From DASPJR01 sp035628505 (lineage in GTDB: Bacteria > Planctomycetota > SZUA-567 > H5-PLA8), in the NCBI GenBank assembly GCA_035628505.1, contig DASPJR010000085.1, forward strand, positions 1 through 16,166: 16,166 nucleotides of DNA, read 5' to 3'. The position numbers and the translations under genes are program-made. Each line of letters opens with the position of its first letter. Positions within the stretch are counted from its first letter, which is position 1. The notes under the pieces were generated by a model. It saw nothing but the letters and a program-made list of their open reading frames with translations, did not search any database and had not been told where the DNA came from. Positions 7,801 through 15,252 of this stretch are shown piece by piece.

Positions 7801-9147
7801 GGCAAACAGCCAGATAACTTCGCCGCCGGGTTTGATCGCACGATATGTTAGTTCGTAGTGGCCGGCTTTTTCCACAGCGGCATTGAATGAACGTGTCACC
7901 GACTCTCGATCATCGGGATGAACTAACGCGCTGATCTTCCGCATGCTGAGGTTGAGACCGTCGCGCGTTAAACCATGAATACCATATAGCGAATCCGTCC
8001 ACTGAACTGTATCTGTCGCGGGGTCCCAATCCCAGAACCCGACCTTTCCAGCTTGGGTAGCAAGTCGCAACTTCTCTTCCGTTTCCCGCAGCGCGCGCTG
8101 AGCGCTCTTCTCAGCAGTAATATCCACCATCACACCAACGAGCTTTACGGGCTTCTCGTTATCAATAATAACAGTGACAATGTCGCGGAGCCATACCTCT
8201 CGCCCGTCTGCTGCGATCATCCGATACTCGAACTCGTGGTCTTGCTTCCTGTTTGTAGCGGCGACGCAGAAACTCAGTGCGGACTCGCGATCCTCCGGAT
8301 GCAGATGGCTGCCCCAGAAATCGGGTTCCTCAAGCCAGCGTGAAACAGGGTAGCCCAGTATTTTCTCGGCCCGCTCGCTCACGAATACAAAGCGAAAACC
8401 CTGCGCTTCAATCAAGCATTCCCACACGATGCCATCTACGGAGTTTACAATACTCCGAAAGCGTGCTTCCGACTCGCGCAAGCGATCAGCGGCAAGCGTC
8501 TCGGCTGTGACATCGAAGATAACGTCAACTCGCGAACCCGATTGTGGCAGCCTGACAGCACCCGTAAGCAGGCGCGCATAAGAGCCATCTTTTCTACGAT
8601 AGCGAGATTCAATAAGAGGCTGCTGTTGAACCGCTTTCACTGAGCTTCCAGCGGAATTTGCATACGGCGCCTGCGATGGCACGTTCAAGAGTCGGCAGAC
8701 TTCCGCATCACTGCACTGAAAAAGTTCGGACGCTTTAGGGTTGACGCCGACAATTTTGTTATCAGCGTCGCGAAAGATCAGACCCACAGTTTCCGAATCA
8801 ATGTTCAGGGACGATGGGTTCACTGGAAGTACACGATTTCGTGATTTTAGGTAGTGTGCTAAAAACAGCGCAATACAATACGCGTAGTATCCTAAAGAAT
8901 TCTCGCTTCTCAAAAACGCAAGCTCACTGGAGGGAGAAATAAACAAGAACAATACAGAAAGGTAAGAAAGAGCTGCTGCGGCGATTGCGAACGGCAACGG
9001 GAGAAGAAACACTGCTATTGCCGCAGCAGCATAACATGTGAGCAGCGGGAGCGAATCCCCTGCAACTGGTTCAAGTGCGAAACGAAGAAGAATAGAAGCC
9101 GCCACAATCCCGAGCAACCTGGCTGGCGCTTCGTATCTGGAGTTCAT
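4894..9147 (-). CDS. Membrane-anchored hybrid sensor histidine kinase, TM–PAS4–GAF–PAS2–HisKA–HATPase–REC
   Basis: About 1417 residues from ATG at 9147; an in-frame GTG at 9165 is the alternative, and neither has a strong ribosome-binding site. Numbers below count from the GTG. Hydrophobic helices at about 15-80 and 92-105 resemble the four-helix DUF4118 anchor of KdpD-like kinases. PAS domains lie at about 118-228, 231-358 (HLHPEDRES), 359-486 (LVHPDDRES) and 492-614. A GAF domain spans 616-780, followed by PAS at 782-914 and 917-1045. The HisKA H-box is LAHELRNPL with His1058. The HATPase has N-box NLLNNSVKYT, DNGVGI and GLGIGLTL. The REC domain (1293-1408) has DD1300-1301, phospho-acceptor Asp1344 in FLDLGMPGMDG and Lys1396. 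All catalytic residues are present, so it should autophosphorylate and pass phosphate to its own receiver. It senses unknown signals at the membrane. No output domain is attached. It stands apart from the other kinases and is probably transcribed alone. Confidence 0.95.
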   Translation of the reverse strand: MNSRYEAPARLLGIVAASILLRFALEPVAGDSLPLLTCYAAAAIAVFLLPLPFAIAAAALSYLSVLFLFISPSSELAFLRSENSLGYYAYCIALFLAHYLKSRNRVLPVNPSSLNIDSETVGLIFRDADNKIVGVNPKASELFQCSDAEVCRLLNVPSQAPYANSAGSSVKAVQQQPLIESRYRRKDGSYARLLTGAVRLPQSGSRVDVIFDVTAETLAADRLRESEARFRSIVNSVDGIVWECLIEAQGFRFVFVSERAEKILGYPVSRWLEEPDFWGSHLHPEDRESALSFCVAATNRKQDHEFEYRMIAADGREVWLRDIVTVIIDNEKPVKLVGVMVDITAEKSAQRALRETEEKLRLATQAGKVGFWDWDPATDTVQWTDSLYGIHGLTRDGLNLSMRKISALVHPDDRESVTRSFNAAVEKAGHYELTYRAIKPGGEVIWLFANATVYRKAGVPVRVLGATVDITDLKRAEEALIRSKEQLILHSEVLRSMAEGVVLTTHDGIIVYTNPASDRMFGYGPGEQIGKHATIHNSLPPEANQTFVKNVIAALDANGFWEGEFQNVRKDGSHFVSHGRISTLVLPTGKHWVCVQQDVTDRKRSELALSGQKEVLEMLARGANISDILSALCNIIEQQSSENLYATIQLVDKSANRLRAGGRVKMPKAYVDAIDGLSIAPGAASCGTAAFRRERVIVNNIAIDPLWKDHRSIALSYGFRACWSTPILDQASEVLGTFAIYYDEPREPSPHDFRLVDLLAGTASIAIKHKQAEAALWASEARFRALVEQAPFSIQVFAPDGHTLSVNRAWEELWGFARDQVAEYNVLEDKQLAAAGVLPVLQRAFAGESVVVPAIKYNPEETVSEPSRHADPIKYVSAIAYPLKTHEGIVREVVLIHQDITRQKRAEAALKESEEKLRLLANTIPQLVWMARPDGHIFWYNRKWYEYTGTLPAEMEGWGWQSVHDPDVLPTVLERWKASISSGKPFEMVFPLRGADQKFRPFLTRVNPFRDDKGNVLYWFGTNTDVSEIKRMEDALREADRRKDEFLATLAHELRNPLAPLRNAVHILKLPQLDIPTLQKTREMMERQLSQLVRLVDDLLNVSRVMTGKIELHREAVELATVLGRAIETVQPALTASGHRLELTLKAEPLLVDGDPVRLAQVFSNLLNNSVKYTLSNGDIRVIAEKQGKHAVIRISDNGVGIAPEMLERIFDLFVQIKNNTTGTQEGLGIGLTLVKRLVELHGGTVEALSEGPGTGAEFIVRLPIAPAKDTSPNEPEVEGHNASVLRHRLLVVDDNVDAAESLATLLRAEGHDVHLAHDGASALEAAQRISPGLVFLDLGMPGMDGYEVARQMRAVPKLQNVVIAALTGWGQQSDRLRTSEAGFDYHFVKPIDPEMLHDFLNKVPGIRAPQWNTSET

Positions 9148-9363
9148 GGAGCGGTGCCAGTGCACGGCAGAATCTCAAGCCACAACAGGGTGCGAGCCGA
9201 ACTACGATGCACAGGCCTGACTAACGGCGTGGTCGTCACACAGGCATCGTCGACACGAACGGACTTTATAATAACTGTGGTTGGAGTTCCATGGGAATCG
9301 CACCACCACACAAACACTTCAAGGAACGATGTTGATGTGGGAATGTTTTACCCACTCAACAGT
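9148..9363. other. Upstream region of the membrane kinase
   Basis: This 216 bp stretch lies between the kinase start and an IS3 end and has no supported gene. On the minus strand, TATTATAAAG near 9263-9272 is AT-rich and might be a -10 region, but no matching -35 is clear. Any promoter for the membrane kinase should be here. Confidence 0.3.
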
Positions 9364-9505
9364 TGACGTGCACCCCAAAAACTGAACCAGAGTTCTTTGG
9401 CCGAGGGAGGCCAGAAAGGACTTTCATGAAACGCAAGAGACACAGCCCGGAGCAGATCATCGCGAAGCTGCGGGACGCGGACGCAGCACTCACGACTGGC
9501 GCTGT
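9364..9505 (+). mobile_element. IS3-family left end with truncated orfA
   Basis: The sequence opens with TGACGTGCACCCCAAAAACT, which has the form of an IS3-family terminal inverted repeat (TGA...). An ATG follows at 9426, preceded by AAGGA at good spacing. It encodes MKRKRHSPEQIIAKLRDADA, the standard N-terminus of the IS3 OrfA helix-turn-helix protein. Homology stops after about 26 codons (near 9505). The rest of orfA, orfB with its DDE residues, and the right end are missing. The element is therefore a dead 5' fragment, on the opposite strand to the surrounding genes. Confidence 0.75.
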
Positions 9506-9786
9506 CCACCACCGTGTTCGTACTCTAGAAGCACGGCAGATTCATCTTCTCTCAAGAAAGACGCGTACGTGAAATTGGCACTGCCCATGATAGCAGCCCA
9601 GTTCCTGTGGTCCGGATCTTCGAACAGGAAGAGTTTATGATGGAAGACTCGTCTTGTGCTTCTAACAAAACGAAAGCCTTCGTGACCGTGTAGCGCCCGA
9701 AGCACTGCAGAGTGAGTCTTTCGCCCGTAAGTCCCCACGATCAGTTTCTTCACACGATTTCTCTTCGCCAGAAGCTGTTCCCATGG
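9490..9786 (-). pseudogene. Phospholipase D-like (HKD) protein fragment, broken at both ends
   Basis: The minus-strand frame between a TAG at 9787-9789 and a TGA at about 9490 contains KKLIVGTYGRKTH near its start. It then has one HKD-type motif: FHHKLFLFEDPDHRN with His-x-Lys, followed by GSANFT about 17 residues later, then DESAVLLEYEHGG. This is the signature of phospholipase D/nuclease-superfamily proteins, which act on phosphodiester bonds. A functional enzyme needs two HKD motifs, usually within 350 or more residues; only about 90 residues survive. The 5' end is cut about 10 bp after the stop of the 9798-13196 kinase, and the 3' end runs into the IS3 fragment near 9505-9512. The parent gene and function cannot be named: PLD-like proteins occur in lipid metabolism, in DNA repair and in some defence loci. 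Confidence 0.6.
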
Positions 9787-9797
9787 CTAAGCCGAGA

Positions 9798-12700
9798 TCA
9801 ACCAGCCGAAGCTGCTGGGTTATCGGCAATCACGTGCGAAACTCTTCTTATCAGTTCCTGTGGATCGATCGGCTTTGCGATATGTGAGGTAAAGCCGGCC
9901 GAGAGGGCGCGGATGCGATCCTCCTCCCGAGCGTAGGCAGTAAGCGCCAGCACTGGAACGCGCGCCCGCCGGTCTGGCAGTTTGCGCAAAGCTCGAACAA
10001 GCTCGTAGCCATCTTTGGACGGCATTCCGATGTCACTTACAATTACATCAGGCAACTCGTTCTCCAATGCAATGAAAGCATCATCGACTGACGCGACTGC
10101 TCGAGTTACTGCCCCGGCGTTCTTGAGAACGACTGTTACCAGATCGCGGGAGTCAATCTCGTCCTCAACGATGAGCACGCGTACGCCGCTCAACTTTCTC
10201 GCGGGAGCGATCGGTGCCGAGGTGGTTACAGAACTCGTGTCAAGAACGGCAGGTATGGGAAGTTCAACTGTAAATGTGGAGCCCTTTCCTTCACCTTCGC
10301 TGGCGGCGCTTACCGTGCCACCGTGCTGCTCAACCAAATATCGCACAATCGCCAAGCCAAGCCCTAAACCTCCGAATTTTCGTGTACTACCTGTATCGTC
10401 TTGGCGGAAACGTTGAAACATATGCCCCATAAACTCTTTTCTAATACCCATTCCGTTATCCGCGACTGAGACACGGACCGTGGAGTCTACTTGAACGACA
10501 TTGACCATTATGCATCCTGATTTCGGAGTGAATTTCACTGCATTTGACAGCAGGTTCCAGAACACCTGCTGCAATCTACCGGAATCTCCAGCGATCATGG
10601 GAATAGGTGTTTCGTTTATAACCGCAATCTTAATTTGCTTGGCTTCGGCTGCAACCCTAACTGACTCCACCGCTGCGTTGACGCTCTTCAGCACGTCGGT
10701 GGGCCCGATCGTGAGCGAGAGCTTTCCTGTAATCATGCGGGAGACGTCGAGGAGGTCTTCGATCAGCTGCGTCTGTACCGCTACGTTCCGTTCAATGACG
10801 CTGATTCCGTGAACCGTTTGCTGCTGATCCAAGCTGCCGTTTTTCAACATGCGTGCCCATCCGAGCATTGCAGTCAGCGGCGTACGCAGTTCGTGCGATA
10901 CGATAGCGAGGAACTCGTCTTTAGCCCGATTGGCGCGCTCTGCCTCCTCCTTGGCGTTTTTCATTTCCTGTTCTGCGCGCTTGCGGTCCGTAATTTCGCG
11001 TTGTGCCGCTTCGTACAAGCGCGCATTGTCTATGGCGGTCGCGGCTTGACCGGAAATGCCTAAGATCAGGCGCTCAACTCGCTCCGTAAACATATTTGGA
11101 AGCGGATGGCCGAAAAACAGCCCTCCAAGTACTTCGCCCGACCTTGAGATGACGGGTACGGCCAGATAGCTTCTGACGGGTAGATGACCAGGGGGCATGC
11201 CAAAATGCGGTCCCATTTTACCATATCTAGGGTCCTTCAGGATGTCTGGGGAGCGGATAACGCCCTCTCCATTAAAGGTTGGTGCAAACAGCGGCGTACT
11301 TCTTGGCAGGCCAAATTTGTCAAATGCTTCGCGAGGCGCGCCTGAGAGGGCGTACAAGGTATACGCTTCACCGCGCTCGTCCTTGGTAGTATAAAAAAAG
11401 GCTCCGAACTTGGCGCCACTTAGGGTGGTCCCGGCGTCCGTAACAGACTGAACAAGCGCCTGCAGATCCAAGTTTGAGGCAATAATCTTGCCTGTGTCAT
11501 TCAGGATTTCGAGAATTCGGGTCTCTTCCTGCAACGCCTCCGCCGCACGCCTGCGTTCCGTAACATCCTGCACAACCCCTGTCATTCCAACGACGCGGTC
11601 ATTTTCATAGTCCCCTCTGCCGCGAGCAGAAATCCATCTGTACTCGGTCCCTACCCTGACACGATACTCAATCGCATAGTCCGTTCGCGTCTCTAGCGCA
11701 CTTTCGACGGCGATGCGTGCCCTTTCTCTGTCGTCCTGGTGCAGTAGCAAGCGCATATCTGTCCAGGTGATAGGCTGATCTTCCGGAAGACTGAAGATAC
11801 GCGCAGCTTGAACACTCAATGTCACCAAATCAGTGGCGGCATCCCAATGCCAGTCGCCGAGCTGGCCAGCGGCCAACGCGAGCCGCAATCGTTCGGCAGT
11901 CTGCCGCAATGCAGCCTCCGCGCGCCTTTTTGGGGTAACGTCGTGAAAAACCATCACGACGCCGGTGATAGCTCCGTTGGGGTCGCGAATCGGCGCCGCG
12001 CTGTCTTCAATTGCTATTTCTTCTCCCTTTTTCGAGATCAGTGTGGTGTGGTTCGCCAAGCCGACAATCACGCCATCTCGAAGGACTTTTGACACGGGAT
12101 TAAATGCAGGCTGTCTAGTCTGCTCATTGATGATATTAAAAACTTCGGCAAGAGGCTGCCCGATTGCTTCTTTGCCATTCCACCCAGTCAGCTCCTCCGC
12201 CACCGGATTGAGGAACGTCACTCGACTCTCAGTATCAGTTGCAATGACGGCATCCCCGATACTGGAGAGCGTAACCTGAAGCCATTCACGTTGACGAAGT
12301 AATTCTTCCTCAGCTAGTTTACGATCCGTAATGTCGACCAGAACGCCGGGGAACCTTACGACGCGTCCAGTGCCGTCACGTTCGCCCTTTCCGCGAGCTA
12401 CAACCCATCGAGTCTGACCTCCTAAAACGATCCGGTACTCTGCGCGGTAATCGCAGCCCGTTTCGACAGTGCGCTTCACCTTTTCTAAAACTATCGCACG
12501 ATCGTCTGGGTGAATCGCGTCGACAAACTTCGCCAATGGCGCGGCCCCGGTCGCGTCACGCTCAATTGCGAATATTTGAGCAAAGTTCGAATCACCCCAG
12601 AGTCGATCTTTGATAATGTCCCATTCAAACGTTCCTGCCTCACCGGCTAGTAGTGCGGAATTGAGCTTTCTTTGGAGTTCAAGGACAGCCTCTTCCGCCT

Positions 12701-13196
12701 GCTTTTTAGCGGTGATGTCCCGCGTCGTGGCACCGATCAGCTCCACCTCTCCGGCACTGTTTAGTACCGGCGTGAATATGTATTCGTAAATGCCCAACAG
12801 CTGCGTACGGGATGCTTCAAACGGCGTCTCCCCCTTAACCGGCTGCTTTGTTTTTACTACCTGCGCGATCTCGCGCATGTGCATGTCATGATGCCACTGT
12901 TCGTAGCCGACCTCTAGACAGGTCCTTCCAATGACCTGATCCAAAGTCATCCCCAAAACTTCGAGTAATCGTCTATTCGCGTATTGAAACCTACCGTATA
13001 TATCGAATAGATACACAAAACCGGGGGTTGTTGAGACAACTGCCTCTAATACCCGGACTTGCTTATGGTGGCTCGTGAAAATGTCTCCGACGGAGTCACC
13101 GTGACCTTCGCCGAGCACTGCTTCTAGCTGTTTTAATCGTGAGCGAAGTCGGGCATTCTCTGCTTCAAGTGAATCGTGTTTGGACGTGTCGGCCAT
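9798..13196 (-). CDS. Cytoplasmic hybrid sensor histidine kinase, coiled coil–PAS4–GAF–HisKA–HATPase–REC
   Basis: 1132 residues. ATG at 13196 is chosen because GGAGG lies 6 nt upstream; the GTG one codon earlier sits against the Shine-Dalgarno. Numbers count from that GTG. Residues 8-30 (LEAENARLRSRLKQLEAVLG) form a short coiled coil. PAS domains follow at about 48-168, 175-298 (AIHPDDRA), 303-428 and 432-555. A GAF domain spans 560-735, with GMPPGHLPVRSYLAVPV and no obvious chromophore Cys. The HisKA H-box is VSHELRTPL with His769. The HATPase has NLLSNAVKF, DNGMGI and GLGLGLAIV. The REC domain (1005-1122) has Glu-Asp at 1012-1013, Asp1056 in SDIGMPSKDG and Lys1109. The enzyme looks intact. 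It is the last gene of a probable three-gene run, 140 bp after the double-REC kinase. Its HisKA-HATPase-REC half closely parallels that kinase, so the two are probably duplicates with different sensor halves. Confidence 0.95.
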   Translation of the reverse strand: MADTSKHDSLEAENARLRSRLKQLEAVLGEGHGDSVGDIFTSHHKQVRVLEAVVSTTPGFVYLFDIYGRFQYANRRLLEVLGMTLDQVIGRTCLEVGYEQWHHDMHMREIAQVVKTKQPVKGETPFEASRTQLLGIYEYIFTPVLNSAGEVELIGATTRDITAKKQAEEAVLELQRKLNSALLAGEAGTFEWDIIKDRLWGDSNFAQIFAIERDATGAAPLAKFVDAIHPDDRAIVLEKVKRTVETGCDYRAEYRIVLGGQTRWVVARGKGERDGTGRVVRFPGVLVDITDRKLAEEELLRQREWLQVTLSSIGDAVIATDTESRVTFLNPVAEELTGWNGKEAIGQPLAEVFNIINEQTRQPAFNPVSKVLRDGVIVGLANHTTLISKKGEEIAIEDSAAPIRDPNGAITGVVMVFHDVTPKRRAEAALRQTAERLRLALAAGQLGDWHWDAATDLVTLSVQAARIFSLPEDQPITWTDMRLLLHQDDRERARIAVESALETRTDYAIEYRVRVGTEYRWISARGRGDYENDRVVGMTGVVQDVTERRRAAEALQEETRILEILNDTGKIIASNLDLQALVQSVTDAGTTLSGAKFGAFFYTTKDERGEAYTLYALSGAPREAFDKFGLPRSTPLFAPTFNGEGVIRSPDILKDPRYGKMGPHFGMPPGHLPVRSYLAVPVISRSGEVLGGLFFGHPLPNMFTERVERLILGISGQAATAIDNARLYEAAQREITDRKRAEQEMKNAKEEAERANRAKDEFLAIVSHELRTPLTAMLGWARMLKNGSLDQQQTVHGISVIERNVAVQTQLIEDLLDVSRMITGKLSLTIGPTDVLKSVNAAVESVRVAAEAKQIKIAVINETPIPMIAGDSGRLQQVFWNLLSNAVKFTPKSGCIMVNVVQVDSTVRVSVADNGMGIRKEFMGHMFQRFRQDDTGSTRKFGGLGLGLAIVRYLVEQHGGTVSAASEGEGKGSTFTVELPIPAVLDTSSVTTSAPIAPARKLSGVRVLIVEDEIDSRDLVTVVLKNAGAVTRAVASVDDAFIALENELPDVIVSDIGMPSKDGYELVRALRKLPDRRARVPVLALTAYAREEDRIRALSAGFTSHIAKPIDPQELIRRVSHVIADNPAASAG

Positions 13197-13200
13197 CACT

Positions 13201-13220
13201 CCCCTCCAAGAACCTCCTTA
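13201..13220 (-). promoter_or_regulatory. Tandem Shine-Dalgarno-like sites deciding the kinase start
   Basis: The minus strand has TAAGGAGG (13220-13213) and then GGAGGGG (13207-13201) before ATG at 13196. The second lies 6 nt from the ATG and supports that start. The first would be about 16 nt away, too far for this ATG, and no other start codon lies at good spacing from it. Confidence 0.6.
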
Positions 13221-13342
13221 GTCTACTCCACCGCTGCGTGAAGTCCCGTTCGGAAGGGCAAGTTACCTGCCGCTACCTCATGCACTTCGGGCAACGGGCG
13301 ATGGTCTAGTAACCCGCCGTCGTGAGGTGGAGCGGTGCCTAA

Positions 13343-15250
13343 TCATTTGCTTTGAGGAACGCCAAGAAGTCCCACTACTACCTTCACAAACTCGTCAGGG
13401 TCCGTCGGTTTGCCGAGGTGTGCGTGAAATCCGGATGCTATTGCTCTAATCTTATCCTCTGGGCGCGAGTAGGCCGTCAGGGCCAGTGCCGGGATTTCGC
13501 CCCCGCTGTGTCGGGGTTTAGCGCGAATCTTTTGAATAACAGCGTAGCCGTCTTCTTCCGGCAGGCCTATATCACACACCAGAACATCAGGCTTGAATGT
13601 ATCGAATTTCGAAAAAGCCTCTGTCGCGTTCCCCGCGGGGGAGACCACGGCGCCGTACTGCTCCAAAACGGTTACTAACAGGTCGCGGGAATCCTGTTCG
13701 TCTTCTATGAGCAGGATGCGCACGTTCTGCAGCTGCTTCCCAACATCTTCGACTGCCACACCGGGTGCCTCAGATCCAGACGTGCGGATAACCGATATTG
13801 GAAGCTTAACCGTGAACGTAGCACCGCGATTCGTGCCTTCGCTTTCGGCTACGACTGTGCCCTTATGAAGCTCTACCAGGCCCCGAACGATCGCCAAACC
13901 TAGGCCGAGACCTCTGTATACTCTTGTGATGGACGCATCTGCCTGTCGGAAGCGTTCGAACAGATAAGGCAAGCTGTCCGGATCAATGCCAATACCGCTG
14001 TCTGCCACACTAATTGCGACTTGCGAGCCGACCTTCTTAATGGAAACTCGGACTTCCCCCCCATTTGGACTAAACTTTATCGCGTTTGAAAGAAGGTTGC
14101 AGAAAATCTGCTGCAGTCGCTCGTAATCCCCGTAAACAAATAACTCTCCAGGCTCTACAATCCAATTGATCGCAATGTTCTTCTCGGCTGCTGAAGGCTG
14201 CACAGTCTGAACAGCCGATTGGACCACAGAGAGAATTTGCAGCGGTTGCGCGTTAAGAACAATTTTTCCAGACATTGCGCGCGAAACGTCCAGAAGATCG
14301 TCGACGAGCTTTTTCTGCGACATTACATTTCGCTCAAGAACGTCAAGACATCGCGCGCGTTCCTGCGGACCTAATTCGCGCTGCCGCATGATCTTGACCC
14401 AGCCATAAATAGCCGTAAGCGGGGTCCTTAATTCATGCGACACCACGGCAATAAACTCGTCCTTTAATCGATTCGCCTCTAGCATCTCGGCATTCTTGCG
14501 CATTATCGTTTCCGACTGTTTACGTTCCGAAATATCGCGAAGCGTGGCTGTGAAGGAAATACGGCCGGGGCCATTCCATTTCGATAGCGTAAGCTCCAGC
14601 GGGAACGTGCTGCCGTCTTTTCGCGTCCCGTTAAACTCAATTGCTCTTCCGTTCGTTCCGCCTGCTAGATAAAGGACATTCAGTGCGCTCTTATTGGAAA
14701 TCAACATTTCTATATCGGCGCCTATCAGTGCGTCGCAAAAGTAACCGAATAAATTCACAGCTGCGGTGTTTGCAAATTCGATCGTGCCATCTTCTTTCGT
14801 GGAGAGGATGGCATCCGAGGCGCTTTCAACAAGTGCACGGTATTTTTCCTCGCTCAGCTGCAATGCACGCTCAGCGTTGCTCCGATAAAGTGCTATCTCA
14901 ATAACAATTCGCAGTTCCCGGTCAACAACTGGCTTCAATATATACCCAAATGGCTCAGTGATCGTAGCACGCTTTAGAGTCTCATCGTCAGAGTAAGCGG
15001 AGAGGAACACAGCGGGTATGCCAAAATCCTGTCGAATGCGATGAGCGGCCTCAATTCCGTCAGGGCCACCTTCTAAACGAACATCCATGAGGACGAGATG
15101 TGGACGTAGCGCATCCGCCTTTTGAATCGCCTCGGCGGCTGAGCCCGCCGTCTCCGGTACGTCATAGCCCATTGTTTTGAGCTTCGCCTGGAGGCTTGCA
15201 GCGATAATTGCCTCATCGTCAACAACTAAAATGCGTGATTTTGGTTCCAT
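13343..15250 (-). CDS. Double-receiver hybrid histidine kinase, REC–PAS–HisKA–HATPase–REC
   Basis: 635 residues from ATG at 15250, with AGGTGGG about 10 nt upstream inside the end of the preceding gene. The N-terminal receiver (5-120) has DD11-12, Asp56 in LMDVRLEGGPDG and Lys106. A PAS domain (132-245) ends RDISERKQ. HisKA has VVSHELRTPL with His272. HATPase has NLLSNAIKF, DSGIGI and GLGLGLAIV. The C-terminal receiver (510-625) has Asp560 in VCDIGLPEEDG and Lys614. Everything needed for autophosphorylation and two receiver steps is present. There is no membrane segment. It begins 2 nt after the stop of the HisKA_2 kinase, so the two are probably co-translated. The N-terminal receiver is a natural phosphate acceptor for that upstream kinase (inference). 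If so, phosphorylation of the front receiver would control this kinase's own activity. Confidence 0.95.
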   Translation of the reverse strand: MEPKSRILVVDDEAIIAASLQAKLKTMGYDVPETAGSAAEAIQKADALRPHLVLMDVRLEGGPDGIEAAHRIRQDFGIPAVFLSAYSDDETLKRATITEPFGYILKPVVDRELRIVIEIALYRSNAERALQLSEEKYRALVESASDAILSTKEDGTIEFANTAAVNLFGYFCDALIGADIEMLISNKSALNVLYLAGGTNGRAIEFNGTRKDGSTFPLELTLSKWNGPGRISFTATLRDISERKQSETIMRKNAEMLEANRLKDEFIAVVSHELRTPLTAIYGWVKIMRQRELGPQERARCLDVLERNVMSQKKLVDDLLDVSRAMSGKIVLNAQPLQILSVVQSAVQTVQPSAAEKNIAINWIVEPGELFVYGDYERLQQIFCNLLSNAIKFSPNGGEVRVSIKKVGSQVAISVADSGIGIDPDSLPYLFERFRQADASITRVYRGLGLGLAIVRGLVELHKGTVVAESEGTNRGATFTVKLPISVIRTSGSEAPGVAVEDVGKQLQNVRILLIEDEQDSRDLLVTVLEQYGAVVSPAGNATEAFSKFDTFKPDVLVCDIGLPEEDGYAVIQKIRAKPRHSGGEIPALALTAYSRPEDKIRAIASGFHAHLGKPTDPDEFVKVVVGLLGVPQSK

Positions 15251-15252
15251 TA

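Noticed and set aside
9490..9786. PLD-like protein as evidence for a defence system (such as a DISARM-type PLD component)
   Set aside because: Only one HKD motif survives in about 90 residues, and no helicase, methyltransferase or other defence gene is nearby.
4894..13196. Repeated short motifs at regular spacing, suggestive of a repeat array
   Set aside because: They are the recurring PAC/linker codons (ITxRKRAEEAL-type) between successive PAS domains, not a DNA repeat or CRISPR.
13200..13342. Possible terminator between the two hybrid kinases
   Set aside because: Only an imperfect GGCAGG/CTTGCC stem without a T-run was found; this is not enough to split the gene run.
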